Positions 49,835 to 62,395 are shown, numbered from the stretch's first letter. The stretch: 64,000 bases of DNA from Prorocentrum cordatum (GCA_963575745.1 CAUYUJ010001370.1:88501-152500), one strand, 5' to 3'. Notes: generated by a model not told the origin, from the sequence alone. Program-made: numbers and translations.

Positions 49835-50230
49835 TGGCGAGCGCGCCGACTCGAAACGGAACTGGCCGGGAGGAGAAGGGGGCGGACAGGGGAAGAGGTG
49901 GTGGAGCTTGGCTCAGGGGGCGGCCCTCGTTCAGAACGAAGCTTTCAGCCGCTCCGCTGGACGCGACGGCCCGACTGAGCGAGCTCCGAGGCGGCGGGCG
50001 CGCCGGCGGCAGTGACGGCGACGTCGACAGCATGAGAAAACCCGCGATGAGCGGCGACGCGGCGGGCACGGACACAAGCCGCCAAGGAGGCGGAGGAGGA
50101 AGAGAAAGAGGGGGGGGGCAAGCTAGGTGCGCTCGCGTCATATCTGACGTCCTACCCCTCCATCCCATCCCTTACCATGGCGCTGATGTTCTCTATCCGC
50201 GGACGCGTGTCGTAGCGGACCTGTGGCTCC
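49835..50230. other. Spacer, nothing recognised
   Basis: GC-rich with GAG-rich stretches; no supported gene. Confidence 0.35.
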
Positions 50231-50289
50231 GCGCGCGCGTGCGTAGTGGGTGGTGGTGCACGTGCGTGCGTGCGTGCGTGTGTGCGTGG

Positions 50290-50505
50290 TTGTCGTGGTG
50301 GTGGTGGTGGTGGTGTGGTGGTGGTGGTGGATGGTGGTGGTGGTGGTGCTGGTGGTGGTGGTGGTGGTGCTGGTGGTGGTGTTGGTACTGGTGCTGGTGC
50401 TGGTGGTGGTTGTGGTGGTGGTGGTGGTGGTGGTGGTGGTGGTGGTGGTGGTGGTGGTGGTGGTGGTGGTGGTGGTGGTGGTGGTGGTGGTGGTGGCGGT
50501 GCGGC
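50290..50505 (+). repeat. (GGT)n microsatellite
   Basis: About 70 GGT/GTG triplets with GCT and GTT variants. Predicted His-, Pro-, Trp- or Gly-rich proteins are artefacts. Confidence 0.97.
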
Positions 50506-50832
50506 GCGGTGGTGGCGGGCGGATGGGCGCGCGAGAAAAAGGCCCGCGCTGGGGCGAGAACGCCATCCTGAACGACGGAGGCCAAACACCGATCCGAAAA
50601 TGAGGCCCACGCTGCAGCGGGAGCACGATTCGGAACGATTCGGGAGCAGAAATGAGGCCGGCGCCTCAACGAGAGCAGCATTTTGGGAAAAAATGACGCC
50701 GGCGCCTCAGCGAGAGTCGTTTCCCGGGATTTCCCGGGAATCCTGTGTGTTAAAAAACAGTACGCGGAGGGTGCGCGGCCATCACCCGGACGCCATCAGG
50801 GGAAGAGGGAAAGTATTTTCATATTGAGTAAT
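50506..50832. other. Spacer with short repeated blocks
   Basis: GCGCGAGAAAAAGGCCCGCGCTG, GGCGCCTCAACGAGAGCAG and GGCGCCTCAGCGAGAGTCG recur in loose form, as decayed tandem units of about 50-60 bases. Confidence 0.4.
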
Positions 50833-51150
50833 TGTGGAGGAGGAGGAGGAGGAGGATGAGGAAGGAGGAGGAGGAGAGAGGAGGGAGGAGGAGGAGGAGG
50901 AGGAGAGGAGGAGGAGAGAGGAGGAGGGAGAGGAGGAGGAGAGGAGGAGGAGGAGGAGGAGGAGGAGGGAGGGCGAGGAGGACGAGGAGGAGGAGGACGA
51001 GGAGGAGGGAGAGGAGGAGGAGGAGGAGGAGGAGGAGGAGGAGGGCGAGGAGGAGGAGGAGGAGGAGGAGGAGAAGAGGCGGAGGAGGAGGAGGAGGAGG
51101 AGGAGGAGGAGGAGGAGGAGGAGGAGGAGGAATCGGAGGAGGGGGGGGGG
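50833..51150 (+). repeat. (GAG)n tract
   Basis: About 300 bases of GAG/GGA with GAC and GCG changes. Confidence 0.97.
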
Positions 51151-51899
51151 GGAGCGCAGCGCGCGGAGGGCGCGGGTCTCCGGGCCCCGCCGCGCCGCCG
51201 CTTCCACCACCCGCCGAGGCGCGAGAGGCGTTCGCGGGCTCCTCGTCGAAGCCCGGGCCGAACTCGGAGAATGAACGAACGAAGTCCGTCGTCGCCGCGA
51301 GGCGACGTCGCGAGGGCGGCAGACGCGCCGAACGCGCCGGCCTCTGGGAAGACCAGCGATCAATCGCGAAATGTTGATGGCCATGGATATACACGGACTA
51401 GAGCCATATGTGCGGCACGCACTCATGTTCAGAATATTGCCAGATTTCAAGACATAGGAAAACGCGCGGTCTTCGGAGTGCGGAAGCGAGCCGATGTCGA
51501 GAGAGTCGCCGCCAAGAACGTCCGAGGGCGCGCCGTCCGCGGCGTCCAAGCGCGGGTCTGCCCCCGCGCAATTACATGCTCGGGGCCCCAGTGCTACGCT
51601 TGCGACCGCGTCCAAGACGCAACCCGCCAATCATCTTCACCGGGAAGGCGGTCTGGATAGGGGGGGCCATTTACCGCGCGTAGAGCGCCGCCTTCTCGCT
51701 AAGGTACGTGCGCGGGGCGGCAGCTGCCAGGGTCGATGGACTCGTGGATGCCGCAAAACTGCGACGTTGAACGCGGGGCGGCGCCCCGCAAAATTTGCGC
51801 GCTAACTCTATGATCCAGCCAACGAGGCGACGTTGAACCTGGGGGGCCGCCCCCGGGCTGCCGCGATCAAACCTCGCCCAGCAATCGCGGCGCAGAAAC
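51151..51899. other. Spacer, nothing recognised
   Basis: Short direct repeats (TGCCGCAAAACTGCGACGTTGAA-like and GAGGCGACGTTGAAC near 51750 and 51825). No gene supported. Confidence 0.35.
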
Positions 51900-53919
51900 T
51901 GGCGAACCAAGACTTCGAGCCAGCGGCTGATCAACATCATCAGGGAGAGCGCCACCCAAAGAGCCACCAATGGTCACCTGGAAACCTTGCGGGGCGAGGA
52001 AAGCCATGAAGTCGCCGCCGCCCGAGGATTCGCGGCCACCCCAAGCAGACGGGCTCGGCCGAGCATTGGGTTGCTCGCGCCGCTGACTCCACCCCCGCAC
52101 GCGCGCGAATGGCACCTGGCACGGACGGCGCAGCTTGCCCGAAACAGGCCGGGGAACCCATTTGCAACGCGACTTGCGCGAGACCGCGCAGTGGATCGCT
52201 GGGGCCTGCCGCGGGCCTGGATTGGGAAGAAGCCGGCCCGCTCAGAATGCAACCCGGGCCCTCGCTGGCCATGGCGTCGCTGAGGCACGGGCCCACGCTA
52301 GCGCGGCGGGCGCTCAGCATGGCCGTCTGGCTATCCAGCTCGCGCGCGGCCTGGGCGTCTGCGCCAGTCGGCCAAGGGTGACCAGGAGGGGCCGATATCC
52401 GCGTCCTCCTCGTCGATGTCTGAGATCGAGGATCCCAGCGACGAGTTGGATCCATCGGCCTCATCACCAAGGGGTCCGTTGTCAAGGTCGCACATCGACG
52501 CCGTCCTGGGCGCGCAAGTAAATGTGCAGGGGTGGCTCGCGCATCGGGCGATGCACGCTCGCGCGCCTCGACGTCATCGGCGCGCGCCTGAAACGCACCG
52601 CGTTGCTTGCAGTCAATTCCGAGGCGAAGATCTCCCAGGCAAGGTGAAGTAGCTGCGGCGAATAGGCTGCCTGAAAGCGCGCCCGCGAGTGGCGCCACGC
52701 ATCGCGCGACAGCGCCCGCAAGATGCTCCGCCAGCTCGCCCGACCGCAGGGGCGAAGGGGCAGGGCGCCCCAATTGCCTCCGCGAGAGCCGCGGGGATTT
52801 GCTAACGCACCAAGACCTCGAGGACGAGCTGCCGGCATAGGCTCGGGAAGGCTTGGCCAGAGTCCAGCGCGACAAGCGCCGGCGCGCGACGGCCCCGCTC
52901 AGGCTGCAACGACGCCATGCGAGCCGCCATATCCAGCCCGAGAATGTTCGACGCGAACTGACGCCCAGTGATACAGCCTCTCTGCGCCGAAGAGGCGGTC
53001 TACTGAAGAATGAAAAATCGGCGCGATGGCAACGTCGAGCGCGGCCGAAGTCACCGGTCACCGTCGCGCCCGTGCTGCGCAGCCCCGAAGTGCGGCCCTG
53101 GCCAGGGGCCCGCGAGACACCGATGGAGAAGTCGCCAGCCGCCAGCGCGCCCTTCGGCAAGACGGCTCGCAGCGCGCGCCCAGGGGCCAAACGCAGGGCG
53201 CCCAAAGAGCGCGCGCAATGGGCGCGCAGGCCACGCGCGGCGAGGGGGGCCACCCACTCCATGGGGCAGACATGGAAGGAGCAAGACGAATAAGGACACG
53301 CTCAATCATGTCGATTGACGGCGGGCCCCCGGGCGACGCCGCAGGGCTGCGCGAACTTGTCGACGCGCGCCTCCGCCTGTTAGCTGGGGAGGTGGGCGGC
53401 GCGAAGACGGGCACCCATTAGGAGGTGAGCGCGTCAAACTTCCCCTCCGTCGCCGCGTAGATTTCGCTGTCAAGTGGAACCGCTTGCAGCACCACCTGCT
53501 CGGCAAATGGAAGTCAAAGCTGCGCTCTGCGCCGCGTCGCTCGACGCGCGCCCCCGCGTGGTCGAGCGGGCCCGCGGCCTTGTTGAGCCGCGCGTCGCAG
53601 TTCGCTCAGGCCCTTCTCAGCCGCAGCACGTTGGACAGCGCCCACCCGGCCCTCGAAGGCAGAAAGGTCCACGGATGTGACGCCAGTTCGGGCAATGTCG
53701 AGAAAGGCGCAAGCCGTTTCCGAGGCGTCGGCCACCTTCTCCGCATGCCTTGTCTGGTCGCCATATTGCCCATGCAAGCTGCCTCGCAGAAGCCCGCTGC
53801 CCCCCCAAGTCCCCCCGCTGCGTCGCGAGCGCCGTGTGGAGGGCATCCATCGCCGCAGTCGTCACCGAGCCCCTGCCACGCCCGAATTGCCGAGGGGCCG
53901 ATAATGCTTCGAAGGCCGC

Positions 53920-54806
53920 TCATTCTAGCGGCGGCAGTCGATCCAGCTTGCTCTGGCACTCTGTGCGCTGTTGGATGAATGGGGTGAAACGCCCGCCGCC
54001 GCCGCCGGGCTGCTCTCTGCGTCGCATGAAGACACGCGCCGCCGCATGATCAGGAAGGTCGCAGTCGCATAGCTTATCTGGAGAATCAACCACGCGCGCC
54101 GCGCGTGAAAGCTGACGGGAAACCCGATTCGGCCCAGAAACCCGCCAGCGGTCAGTAGGAGCACCGGCGTTGGAGTCATTGCAGACACGCGCAGGGCCCA
54201 CAATAATGATTTCCAGCATGCGATCCAAGGTGTCCGACCAAAGCGGCCTGTGCACGCGCGCGTTGTCGGTCGCCCCCCCCCCCCCCCGCGCCTGCTCAGG
54301 TTTGACCCGGTCCAGAGGGGCAGCGGCCGCGAAGTTGAAGTCGCTGCGCAAACCGCCTGCGTGGATCTGCCTCGGCCTACGCGAGATCTAGATGAAGGGC
54401 TGCGCGCGCCCGTCGAACTTGGATCGCCGCCGGCCCATGGTTGCGCGAGTTGAAGCGGCGGATCTCAGCCTCGCTGCCTTCCGAAACTGTCTTGCGCACT
54501 CTGCCCAGCGCGAGTGGGGGCGGCGATGAACCGCGGCAGCTGGTAAGGGAACGAGATTGGCAACGTCGCCTATGTCAAGTCTTCCGCGGACTTCCTCAAA
54601 CGAGCCAAAGATGCGCGAGCCTGCATCAACCCGCCTCACAGAAAACTCCAGTGCCCCTTGTCTGATGAACCTCTTGGAGAGCGAAGATCGGGTCCACGAT
54701 GCCAGCCAGCATTGCACATGTAGTCCGATTTCCCCATCGCCCGTTGTCAGCGCCGCCGAAGAAGAGCCCGCACATTCCAAGTAATTAAAGAGATGGAAGC
54801 AGGCCT
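53920..54806 (-). pseudogene. LINE-3 endonuclease remnant
   Basis: The start of the fold is ASISLITWNVRAL (about 54765-54805). Further downstream are SDFNFAAAAPL (about 54325-54350, the GGDFN block without the Gly pair) and CDCDLPDHAAARVFMRRR (about 54010-54065, the SDH block with Pro in place of Ser). Changes of frame and stops separate these blocks. Confidence 0.65.
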
Positions 54807-56096
54807 CATGTCGTTGCCACCGCAGGGCGCGTGTAGGACGAGGTCATTGCAGACGCTAGAGAGACCACTCGGGCACGCCGTTGGGGACCGAGATGGGCCG
54901 GGTGGTGGCGAGGAGCTGCGCGCGGGACCATCCACGTCGGACGAGAGCAGCATCGCGCCAGAAGCATCGAATAAGCTCGCGACCGGCCCGCGGCTCCAGG
55001 CGGAGGACGGGGGCCCCAGTTCCCCGTGGCCCAGCTGCTCTGCCTGCGGAAGAAGAACAGGAAAGGCCTCCTGCACTGCACCGAGGATCTTCTTGCCCGC
55101 AATCTCCAGCTTGATCTGACACGGCGACTCGTCAGGGCCGACGTGGAGCTAGGTCGACTCACCCGAAGCAGGAGGCACAGGGAAGCGCACCCACTGACCT
55201 TTTGCCAGGATGTCGAAGAGCTGACTGAGCCTGGGCCACTCGATTTCCAACCAGCCCAACAGCGCCAGCGAACTGGACCGTGGAAAGCTTGTCCTCGGGG
55301 CTCCCCCTTGACCTCGAAGCCTTCGATCTTGCTGTCCTTGCGCCACTTCTCGGTCGTGCCGACGGCGCCTGCCAATCGTACCATAGTTGGGGCGACCACC
55401 TTGAGGATGGTGCCATCCACTCGACGCTGCAAGCTTGCAAAGCTCAGTTTGGGCGGGGGCGGCGCACAACTGGCAATCGCGAGTTCGTGCCGCATCTCAT
55501 CCATCTCCCGCCGCACGTCGTCCAAGGCGGTAGCGAGCCGCATAGTGCGTCCGTCGGTATCGGTGATGCGCGAGTTGTGGGCGTCGGTCTGTCATGCAAA
55601 CCGCCGTTCGAAATCATCCAGCTGACGCCTGACATTCTTGTCGGCCGCCGCTTAGCACTGAGCAGGCATATTCCGTACTGCAGTCTCCGCCGCCTTGAGC
55701 GCCTCCAAGACAGGAGCCGCAATCTCAGTCGCGGATCCCTTGGAGGTCATGACGACCATAGCATTGAGCTCCTCTGTGCACGCAGATTCTAAACGTGAGC
55801 CGCCCCGATGAGCCCGTTGATGCGCCCGTCCCATCCATGATCGTACAACCCGTCAAAGTCCGAGTCGAACCCGCTGCGACTACGGTCTCCTTGGATCCGT
55901 CCAGGACTGGGTTCGCCTTCGCCACGAGCAGGCCGAGCAGCACGAAACGTCCCACGAGACCGCACGCATTTCTCGCGGCCATTATTATCATGTTTCTGAT
56001 TTTTGTTCGTATTGTTTTTATACCGCCCGTTGAGCCCGCCATCGGCCATGCGAGGGGCGAAGCCACTGAGCGGAGGAGCGAGTCGAGAGCTGCCAA
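54807..56096 (-). pseudogene. LINE-3 ORF1-like remnant
   Basis: Pieces in different frames read as one protein: an Asp/Gly/Arg-rich N-terminus, a helical part (DDVRREMDEMRHELAIA), then LKVVAPTMVRLAGAVG and FTVQFAG...AVGLV (RRM-like strands), and finally LLPQAEQLGHGELGPPSSAW leading to the endonuclease. At least three frame changes are needed. Confidence 0.5.
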
Positions 56097-56111
56097 GCTG
56101 AAGCCTCACCT

Positions 56112-56129
56112 GCCGCAGACTAGCGGTAT
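56112..56129 (-). promoter_or_regulatory. Conserved 18-mer in the LINE 5' leader, copy in LINE-3
   Basis: GATACCGCTAGTCTGCGG on the minus strand differs from the LINE-1 copy at one position and lies at almost the same distance (about 50 nt) from the start of the spliced leader. Confidence 0.6.
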
Positions 56130-56159
56130 CTACGCATTTCCCTTGTTGGAACAAAACAA

Positions 56160-56181
56160 ATTGAGCCAAAATGGCTACGGG
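56160..56181 (-). other. Near-exact DinoSL relic at the 5' end of LINE-3
   Basis: Twenty consecutive bases (CCGTAGCCATTTTGGCTCAA) agree; only the first and last of the 22 positions differ. (CTC)n follows upstream on the same strand after a short C-rich linker. Confidence 0.9.
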
Positions 56182-56185
56182 CGGG

Positions 56186-56285
56186 GGGAGGAGGAGGAGG
56201 AGGACGAGGAGGAGGAGGAGGAAGAAGAGGAGGAGCAGCAGCAGCAACACCAGGAGGAGGAAGAGAAGGAAGAGGAGGGGGAGGT
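56186..56285 (+). repeat. GAG-rich tract next to the LINE-3 5' end
   Basis: GAG triplets with GAC, AAG and CAG interruptions. Confidence 0.85.
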
Positions 56286-56326
56286 CCGTGGACCTGGAGG
56301 AAACATCCAAGCAAAACAACAGAAGA

Positions 56327-56567
56327 CGGCAGCGCGCCGAGGAGGGCAGGCAGAGGGGGCGGGCATCCTCAGGGGCTCGGCCGGCCTCTCCAGCCCTCTG
56401 AAGAAGCCCCATCGGAGCCTGGAAGGCCTCCTGCCTTCTGAGAAGCTTCCTGGGCTTCCTTCCGATGCCGCAGAGGGGCCCCTCAGCGGCTGCAGGGCTC
56501 CTGAAAAGCCCCGCCGCCTTCTGAGAAGCCCTGCCCCCTTTCACACCCCGCCCCGGCGCGCCGCCGA
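56327..56567. mobile_element. Diverged relative of the 30.0-kb inverted-repeat element
   Basis: It contains CCTTCTGAGAAGC twice and related CCTTC/GAAGG hairpins, and ends in GGCGCGCCGCCGATC, as the 30.0-kb copy ends in CTCGCCGCCGATC. The arms are decayed. Confidence 0.5.
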
Positions 56568-57340
56568 TCCTCTCCCTCCCTCCCCCGTTCGACCCCCCGC
56601 GGGGCAGGCGCCTCGCGCCGCATCGCGGATGCGTCGCCGATGTATCGGCGAAGTCGGCGATGCCTCGGTGTCGCCGGAGTGGGGCAAATCGGGCTCCACA
56701 TCAAGCCGCATCGCCGATGCATCGGCGGCGCGGCGCGATGCTACCCCATCTACGTTTAGGAACTCTTGCTTTGCGTGGCGCGACGGCGGCCCCGGCGACA
56801 CGCTGTGCCTTGCAAGTGGATAGCGTGTCGCTCCGTTCCGCTGGCCAGGAGGTCGGAAAACGCCGGGGACGTTGACATTCGGAGACTAGGACGTGGATAG
56901 CGTGTCGCGCCGAAGCGTGGTGGGCCAACACTGGAGAAGCCAAAGTTCCTGCGACCATCGATCCGCCCACGTCCACTGAGATGCGAAACTGCAACAAAAG
57001 ATACAACACCGCGAACACCACTCCCAGAGCCCTAGACCCCACCTTCCTGCGTGAGCTGCATCGACGGTCCAGGACCCCGAAACCAAGCGAAACCATCCGT
57101 TATTAAAAAAAATATTGCTCGCGCTCCGCACTCCGCACTCCAACCCCTGCTGGAAAGCTCAGCCGCCCTAGAGTTGCTCGCTGCCGCACGGCGCGGGCCG
57201 CCACACCGCCGCCTGGCTGGCTGGTCCCGCGGCAGGCAGCAGGAGCGGGGGGCCGGGCGCGCGCCGAAGTCGCCAAACTTCTCCTGCAGGAAGGTCTTCT
57301 TCCTGGGTGCTCCTCCCTCCCTCTCCTCCTCCACCGGCCT
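56568..57340. other. Spacer with small palindromes
   Basis: Bases 56630-56740 hold repeated GCATCGCCGATGCATCGGC-like inverted units. The remainder shows no gene. Confidence 0.4.
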
Positions 57341-57344
57341 CCTT

Positions 57345-57412
57345 TACCTCCTCCTCCTCCTCCTCCTCCTCCTCCTCCTCCTCCTCCTCCCCCTCCTCCT
57401 CCTCCTCCCCTT
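57345..57412 (+). repeat. (CTC)n tract bordering DR-A copy 2
   Basis: Near-perfect CTC triplets with a few CCC. Confidence 0.95.
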
Positions 57413-58262
57413 GTGCGATGGCATGATCTCCTCCAGGCAAGGTGTCAGCGCGGGCCGGGCGTCTCGCCTCGGACCTCCTCGCCAGCCATGACCCGGACGC
57501 CAAAAAAGTTGGGCAACGGCTTCACGGGTGGAGGGCGGGTCGTTTTCAAAAGGTGCGGCTCTCGCCCTGGCGCCCCGCACACTCGTTTGAAAAAAATGGG
57601 AAAAGTTTCACGGATTGGGGCCGAGTGGTTTTCAACATGTGGCTCTCGCTCTAGCGCCGAGCACAGTCGTCTTAAACATTTGCAAGAGCTTCACGGACGG
57701 AGGGCGGGTCGTTTCAGAATGTGGCTCTCGCCCTAGCACCGCGCACATTCGTTAAACAAAATTCGAAGAACTTCACGGATTGAGAGAAGGTGGTTTTCAA
57801 ACTGGTTCTCGCCTTAGCGCAGCGCGCGTTCGTATCAAACATTTGCATGAGCTTCACGGATGGAGGGCGGCTCCTTTTCAAAATGTGGCTTTCGCCCTAG
57901 CGCCGCGCAGATTCGCTGTAACAAATTACAAGAGTTCCACGGCTTCCCATGGTCAACGTACCAGACATGGTTTTCGGGAAGGATTCGCGATTATGAGGGT
58001 GCAACCGTATGATGGTTGGCGGCGTTGAAGTCCCAGGAATGGCGTTCTGGCGCGACTCAGGGTCGTCAAGACGCAACAGTAAGGTTGATCCGTGGCGTTG
58101 GAATCACGATAACAATGTGTTGGTATGCTTCAGGGTCGGTCTTCAAACGGTTGTCTTTCAACGAGGCAGGTCCCTCATTGGACGTGAGCCGTTGTAGGGC
58201 CCTATGCAGAAGGAGCTTCGGGGAGGGTTTATTCCAACATCGCTGGTGACTCTTGGGTTTAC
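57413..58262 (+). repeat. Dispersed repeat DR-A, copy 2 (inverted relative to copy 1)
   Basis: Five or so 85-90-bp units from 57520 to 57960 carry TGTGGCTCTCGCCCTAGCGC and a CTTCACGGATGGAGGGCG block. The part 58010-58262 matches 28310-28560 inverted. CTC tracts flank both sides as in copy 1. Confidence 0.8.
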
Positions 58263-58690
58263 ACTGGTCTTCCTCCTCGTCATCCGCCTCCTCCTGCTCC
58301 TCATCTTCTCCCTCTCCTCTCGTTCCCCTTCGCTCCATGCTCTTCCTGCTCGTCCTGCTCATGCTGCTGATCCTCCCCCTCTCCTCCACCTCCTGCTCCT
58401 CCACCCGCGAGGACGACCGAACCACTGCAACTGCTGCTCCTGCCCCTCTGACCGCCCTCTTCCTCCATCCCCCTCCTCCGCCTCTCCCTCCTCCTCCTCC
58501 TCCTCCTCCTCCTCCTCCGTCTCCTCCTCCTCCTTCTCCTCCTTCTCCTCCTGCCTCCTGCCTCCTCCTCCTCTTCCTCCTCTACCTCTTCTACCTCCTC
58601 TACTTCCTCCTCCTCCTCATCCTCCTCCGCCTCGTCCTCCTCCTCCTCCTCCGCCTCCTCCTCCTCCTCCTCCTCCGCCCAACTCCAGAG
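58263..58690 (+). repeat. CTC-rich pyrimidine tract
   Basis: Degenerate CTC/TCC triplets with GCT, GTC and TAC changes. Leu-, Ser- or Pro-rich frames are compositional. Confidence 0.9.
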
Positions 58691-59277
58691 AGCGTGGAAC
58701 GATGGAGAAGAGGCGGGCAATGGGAATGGAGGACAGGAGACGGGGGTGTCTGGAGGGGGCGAAGGGGAAGGAGAGGACAATGAGACAGGAGAAAGAGGAG
58801 GGGGAGGAGGAAAACGAGGAGGAGGAGGAGGAGGAAGGAGGAGCTGGAGCAGGGGAAAGGGGGGAATTCAATGCGGAGGAATGGGCTGTACTAGGGGGGA
58901 GGAGGGAGGAGGAAAGGAGGAGGAAGGGCGGAATGTGAGGATGAATGTGAGGATGAGGAGCCATGATGATGAGGACGATGACGAGCACGAATCTGAGAAG
59001 GAACAGGTGGAAAGAGGAAGATCCGAAACGCCGCCACGAGCCAGAGTTTGACCACTCGGAGGGCCGCATGACCCAACCGATCACGAGAGGTGGGCCCAGA
59101 ACTGGCCGAAACGGCTGATGGCACATTGAATTCTGACGTCGCGTACATGGTCGGGAACCCGAGGACTGACCACAGGAAAGCATGAAGTCCCCACTGCGCA
59201 CAACAATCAACTCGCGAAGGCACGCCGCTGCGGGTAGTCAGCCCGCATGATGGGGAACGGTCGGGTCGCCAGTCAGC
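58691..59277. other. Purine-rich spacer
   Basis: GAG-rich to 58930, then mixed sequence. Nothing assignable. Confidence 0.35.
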
Positions 59278-59580
59278 CCATCGTCACCATCACCATCACC
59301 ATCATCAGCATCATCAAACATCACCTTGATCATCATCATCATCACCATCATCACCATCATCATCATCATCATCATCATCATCACTATTACCGCCACCACC
59401 ACCACCAGTATCACCATCGTCATCGTCATCATCATCGTCGTCGCCATCGTCATCAGCATCATCATCAGCATCATCATCACCAGCATCATCATCAGCAGCA
59501 CCAGCATCATCAGCAGCATCAGCATCATCATCGTCTTCGGCATCGTCATCATCCTCATCAGCAGCATCACCATCATAACC
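59278..59580 (+). repeat. (CAT)n / (ATC)n microsatellite
   Basis: About 100 triplets of CAT/ATC with CAC, CGT and CAG variants; poly-His, poly-Ile and poly-Met frames are artefacts. Confidence 0.97.
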
Positions 59581-59627
59581 TGAGAATCAATCGAGCAACC
59601 TCGACACCCTCTGATACCAACACAAAC

Positions 59628-59760
59628 GCGCGCGCACACACATTCACATTCACATACAACACACAACACACAAACACAGACACACACACACACAGGCACA
59701 CACTCACACGCTCTCTGGCACTCTCTTTCTCTCTCTCTCTCTCTCTCTCGCTTTCTCTCC
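59628..59760 (+). repeat. CA-rich and (CT)n dinucleotide tracts
   Basis: ACACAC-rich sequence to about 59710, then CTCTCT to about 59755. Confidence 0.9.
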
Positions 59761-60060
59761 ATCCCTTTTCCTATCTCTCTGCACATCCGTTCCTTTCCTG
59801 CCAAGGATGAGAATGGACCGTCGGTTCGGTCGATGCGATGGGGGGGTCACTGCATCCTCCTGCGACGCCTTGATTGGGGCTCTGGCCACACGACTTCCCA
59901 CCTACCAAGGAAACGAAGGCGCCTATGTTTTGAGCCGGCGCCTCAACGAAGCGATAGCCGCACGGTGGGATAACGCAGCGGCGAGATCGGGCAGAACGGC
60001 GCCAAAAGGAGACAGAACGGCCTCCCCCTCCCTCCTCCGTCCCTCGCCAGCCTGCGCCCT
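59761..60060. other. Spacer
   Basis: No feature recognised. Confidence 0.3.
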
Positions 60061-60215
60061 CGCCCCCCCCCCCCCCTCCTCCTCCGTCCCTCCTTGCTCC
60101 CTCATGCACCCCCGCCTCCCCCTGCTCCTCCTCTTCCTCCTCTTCCTCCCCCTTCTTTTCATCCTCCTCCTCCTCTTTCTCCTCCTCCTCCTCCTCCTCC
60201 TCCTCCCTCATACTC
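60061..60215 (+). repeat. C-run and (CTC)n tract before LINE-4
   Basis: A C14-like run, then CTC/TCC triplets. Confidence 0.9.
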
Positions 60216-60349
60216 CCCACCGCACTCCACAAGCAACAGGAGGCCGGGCCGCCACAGGCGGCGCCCTGGAAAACAGAAATACCGGAAGCCTTCACCATCA
60301 TGAGGGCGCCGTCGGAAGAGAGCCTACGGAGGACTCCATGTACTGTACG

Positions 60350-62390
60350 AGAAGAAGCTGAAGATCAGAGAACCAGCAGCCAACATCGACGCGACCTCCA
60401 TGGGACACGTCTGGAATGCGGCTGAAGGGCTGCAGCAAGCGCTCCATCTCAACGCCGCAGTGGAGCGTCGAAGACCTGGACTCCGCTCTCTGAGGCGAGC
60501 CCGACAAGGGCCAGAGGGTTCACAGGCTCTGCTGCAGCGACATCTGTCGGCCGAAAGAAGCGCGACACGCGATGGGGGGGCCTGTTGAACGAGTGCGAGC
60601 TGAAGATGCTGTGGCCGTGGCAGCTCTTGAGTTCTCTCGTCATGGTCATACCGAAGCCCGCCATGCCATCAATTCATCGTCATGGTCATGGTCATGGACC
60701 GCGCCCTGACCCTCCTCCCGAGCTGGTGAGGCGCCGGGAACTGTTGCACAGGCCAGCGGTCAGGGCGTGGGCAAAGGAGCAGGAGCGCGACCAGGACGCA
60801 GCAGTGGCAGGCATCAGGTGCAAGCGGGAGGGAATGAGAAGTTTTTTCGGGGGGAGGAGATGGAGAACCACCGCGAAGCTCCACAGGCTGCCACAACGCG
60901 CCCGCTGCCTTTTGAAAGCGCCAGCCAGGACGAACAAATGCTGCCCCCCAGGAAAAGACAGCCGCCAACAAGAGGAGAAGCGGGAGGCAATGAGAAGGGA
61001 TCGTCTCCGACGAGTGCCGCGAGGCGCTCGGCGTCTTCCAGGGCTGCACGCTGGCGGACATCGGGCGATTCTGCGACAGCCTGCGCATTGACGCGCTGCT
61101 CTCCTAGGCAGTCACGCTGAACTTCAGCCCGCGCCTGCTCGTGATGCTGATGCTCCAGCACTCGAGCGCGCCCGTCCTGAGATACAAGAGCGCGCACTCG
61201 AAGCCAATGCTAGCGGACAGATCGATCCTGGCGGGCTCGAGGCACTCCAACAACGTAGCCAAGACGGTAATATGCGCGGTCTTGGGACACATGACCGACG
61301 CAGCCACAGCCCCAGCCAAGCCGATACCGAGGGCTTGGTTCGACGATATCAGCATCAAGGTGGCCGGCAGCTAGGAGGCGGTAGCAGAGCAGCTCGTCGC
61401 AACCACCAGCAGCCTCAAGGAAGGGCTCCATCGGCACGGGCTCGACCTGGTGCACAAGACGATCATCTTCACCACGGACTTCAGCGTCACGCGAGACATG
61501 ATGATGAAACTCGGCAGGCGCGGGGTGAAGGTCAAAGCAGCCACCGACGGACGAGACCTTGGATGCGACCGAGCTGCACGGGGCGCGACACGCAGACAAA
61601 CGCACGCTAAGAGGGCGAGGGATGCAAGCAGGAAGGTTCGGCGCGGTCGGCTACGAGCTCCGAAAGATGAAGCTCAGGGGGAGGAGAGGAGTCGCGCACC
61701 AGGGCCCCGTGGCCTCCCGTGTACGGGGCCACCGTGCACGAGCTGGCGCCTTGGGCACTGAGGAAAGCGAGGAGGTACGCCCAGGCCCTGCGCAGGGCCT
61801 GCTCAGGCAGGTGCCTCACGACCTTCCTGGCGCTCGAGGGCAGCGACCCCGCGATCGTGATAACGAGGAACCAGTTGGAGAAGTGGTTCGACCTGTGGGC
61901 CAAAAGCCAAGACCTGAGGGAACAGGCGCGCGGGGCATGGCCGAATCTCATCTTCGGCTGCAGAAGACGGAGCAGCACGGAAGATGGCAGAAGAGGAGTC
62001 TTGGGCAGCATCATCCTACTGCCCTGGGAGCTCGGCTGGGACTCACGAGGCCCAGACATCTGGCTGGACGCAGACGGCAACCAGTGGAGGTTCCCAGAGG
62101 ACGAGGAAGACGGCGTCCCCTCGGACGTCATAGATGCGCTGCTGACGGACCCCCAGAGACAGATGTGGGAGCAGGCGGCTCAACACCACAACGGCACGGG
62201 TGCAGAAGCAGGAGTGGACACCACGGCCTTGGTCGAGCACCTGGAGTGCCTCGGGAAGCGGGGGAAGCACCAGGCCTACGGCGTGACGGCGCGCTCCTGG
62301 CAGCCGCCCGCGCAGGGACCTGGACCAGAGTGCCCGTGCTCGGGGAGTGCGACGACCTCTGCGAGTGCGACCAGAGGGAGGACGACTTCC
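60350..62390 (+). pseudogene. LINE-4 reverse transcriptase remnant
   Basis: Blocks in shifting frames: VEDLDSAL and KKRDTRWGGLLNECELKM (60460-60610), WPWQLLSSLVMVIPKP (60612-60660, fingers motif), RSILAGSRHSNNVAKT (61218-61265, motif B), RAWFDDISIKVAG (61330-61368, catalytic YxDD block as FDD), HKTIIFT and RDLGCD (61450-61565), then YGATVHELAPWAL (61720 on). Stops and frame changes separate them. Confidence 0.7.
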
Positions 62391-62395
62391 ACCGC

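Larger units (their letters stand above)
51900..56181 (-). mobile_element. LINE-3, decayed non-LTR retrotransposon with a spliced-leader relic
   Basis: It begins at a near-exact DinoSL (56181-56160) and carries ORF1-like and endonuclease remnants in order on the minus strand. The reverse transcriptase part (about 53.4-52 kb) is strongly decayed and only inferred from position. The left limit is arbitrary. Confidence 0.65.

Noticed and set aside
51940-53262. 440-codon minus-strand ORF in the LINE-3 region
   Set aside because: No reverse transcriptase motif could be placed with confidence; long frames are expected by chance at this GC content.
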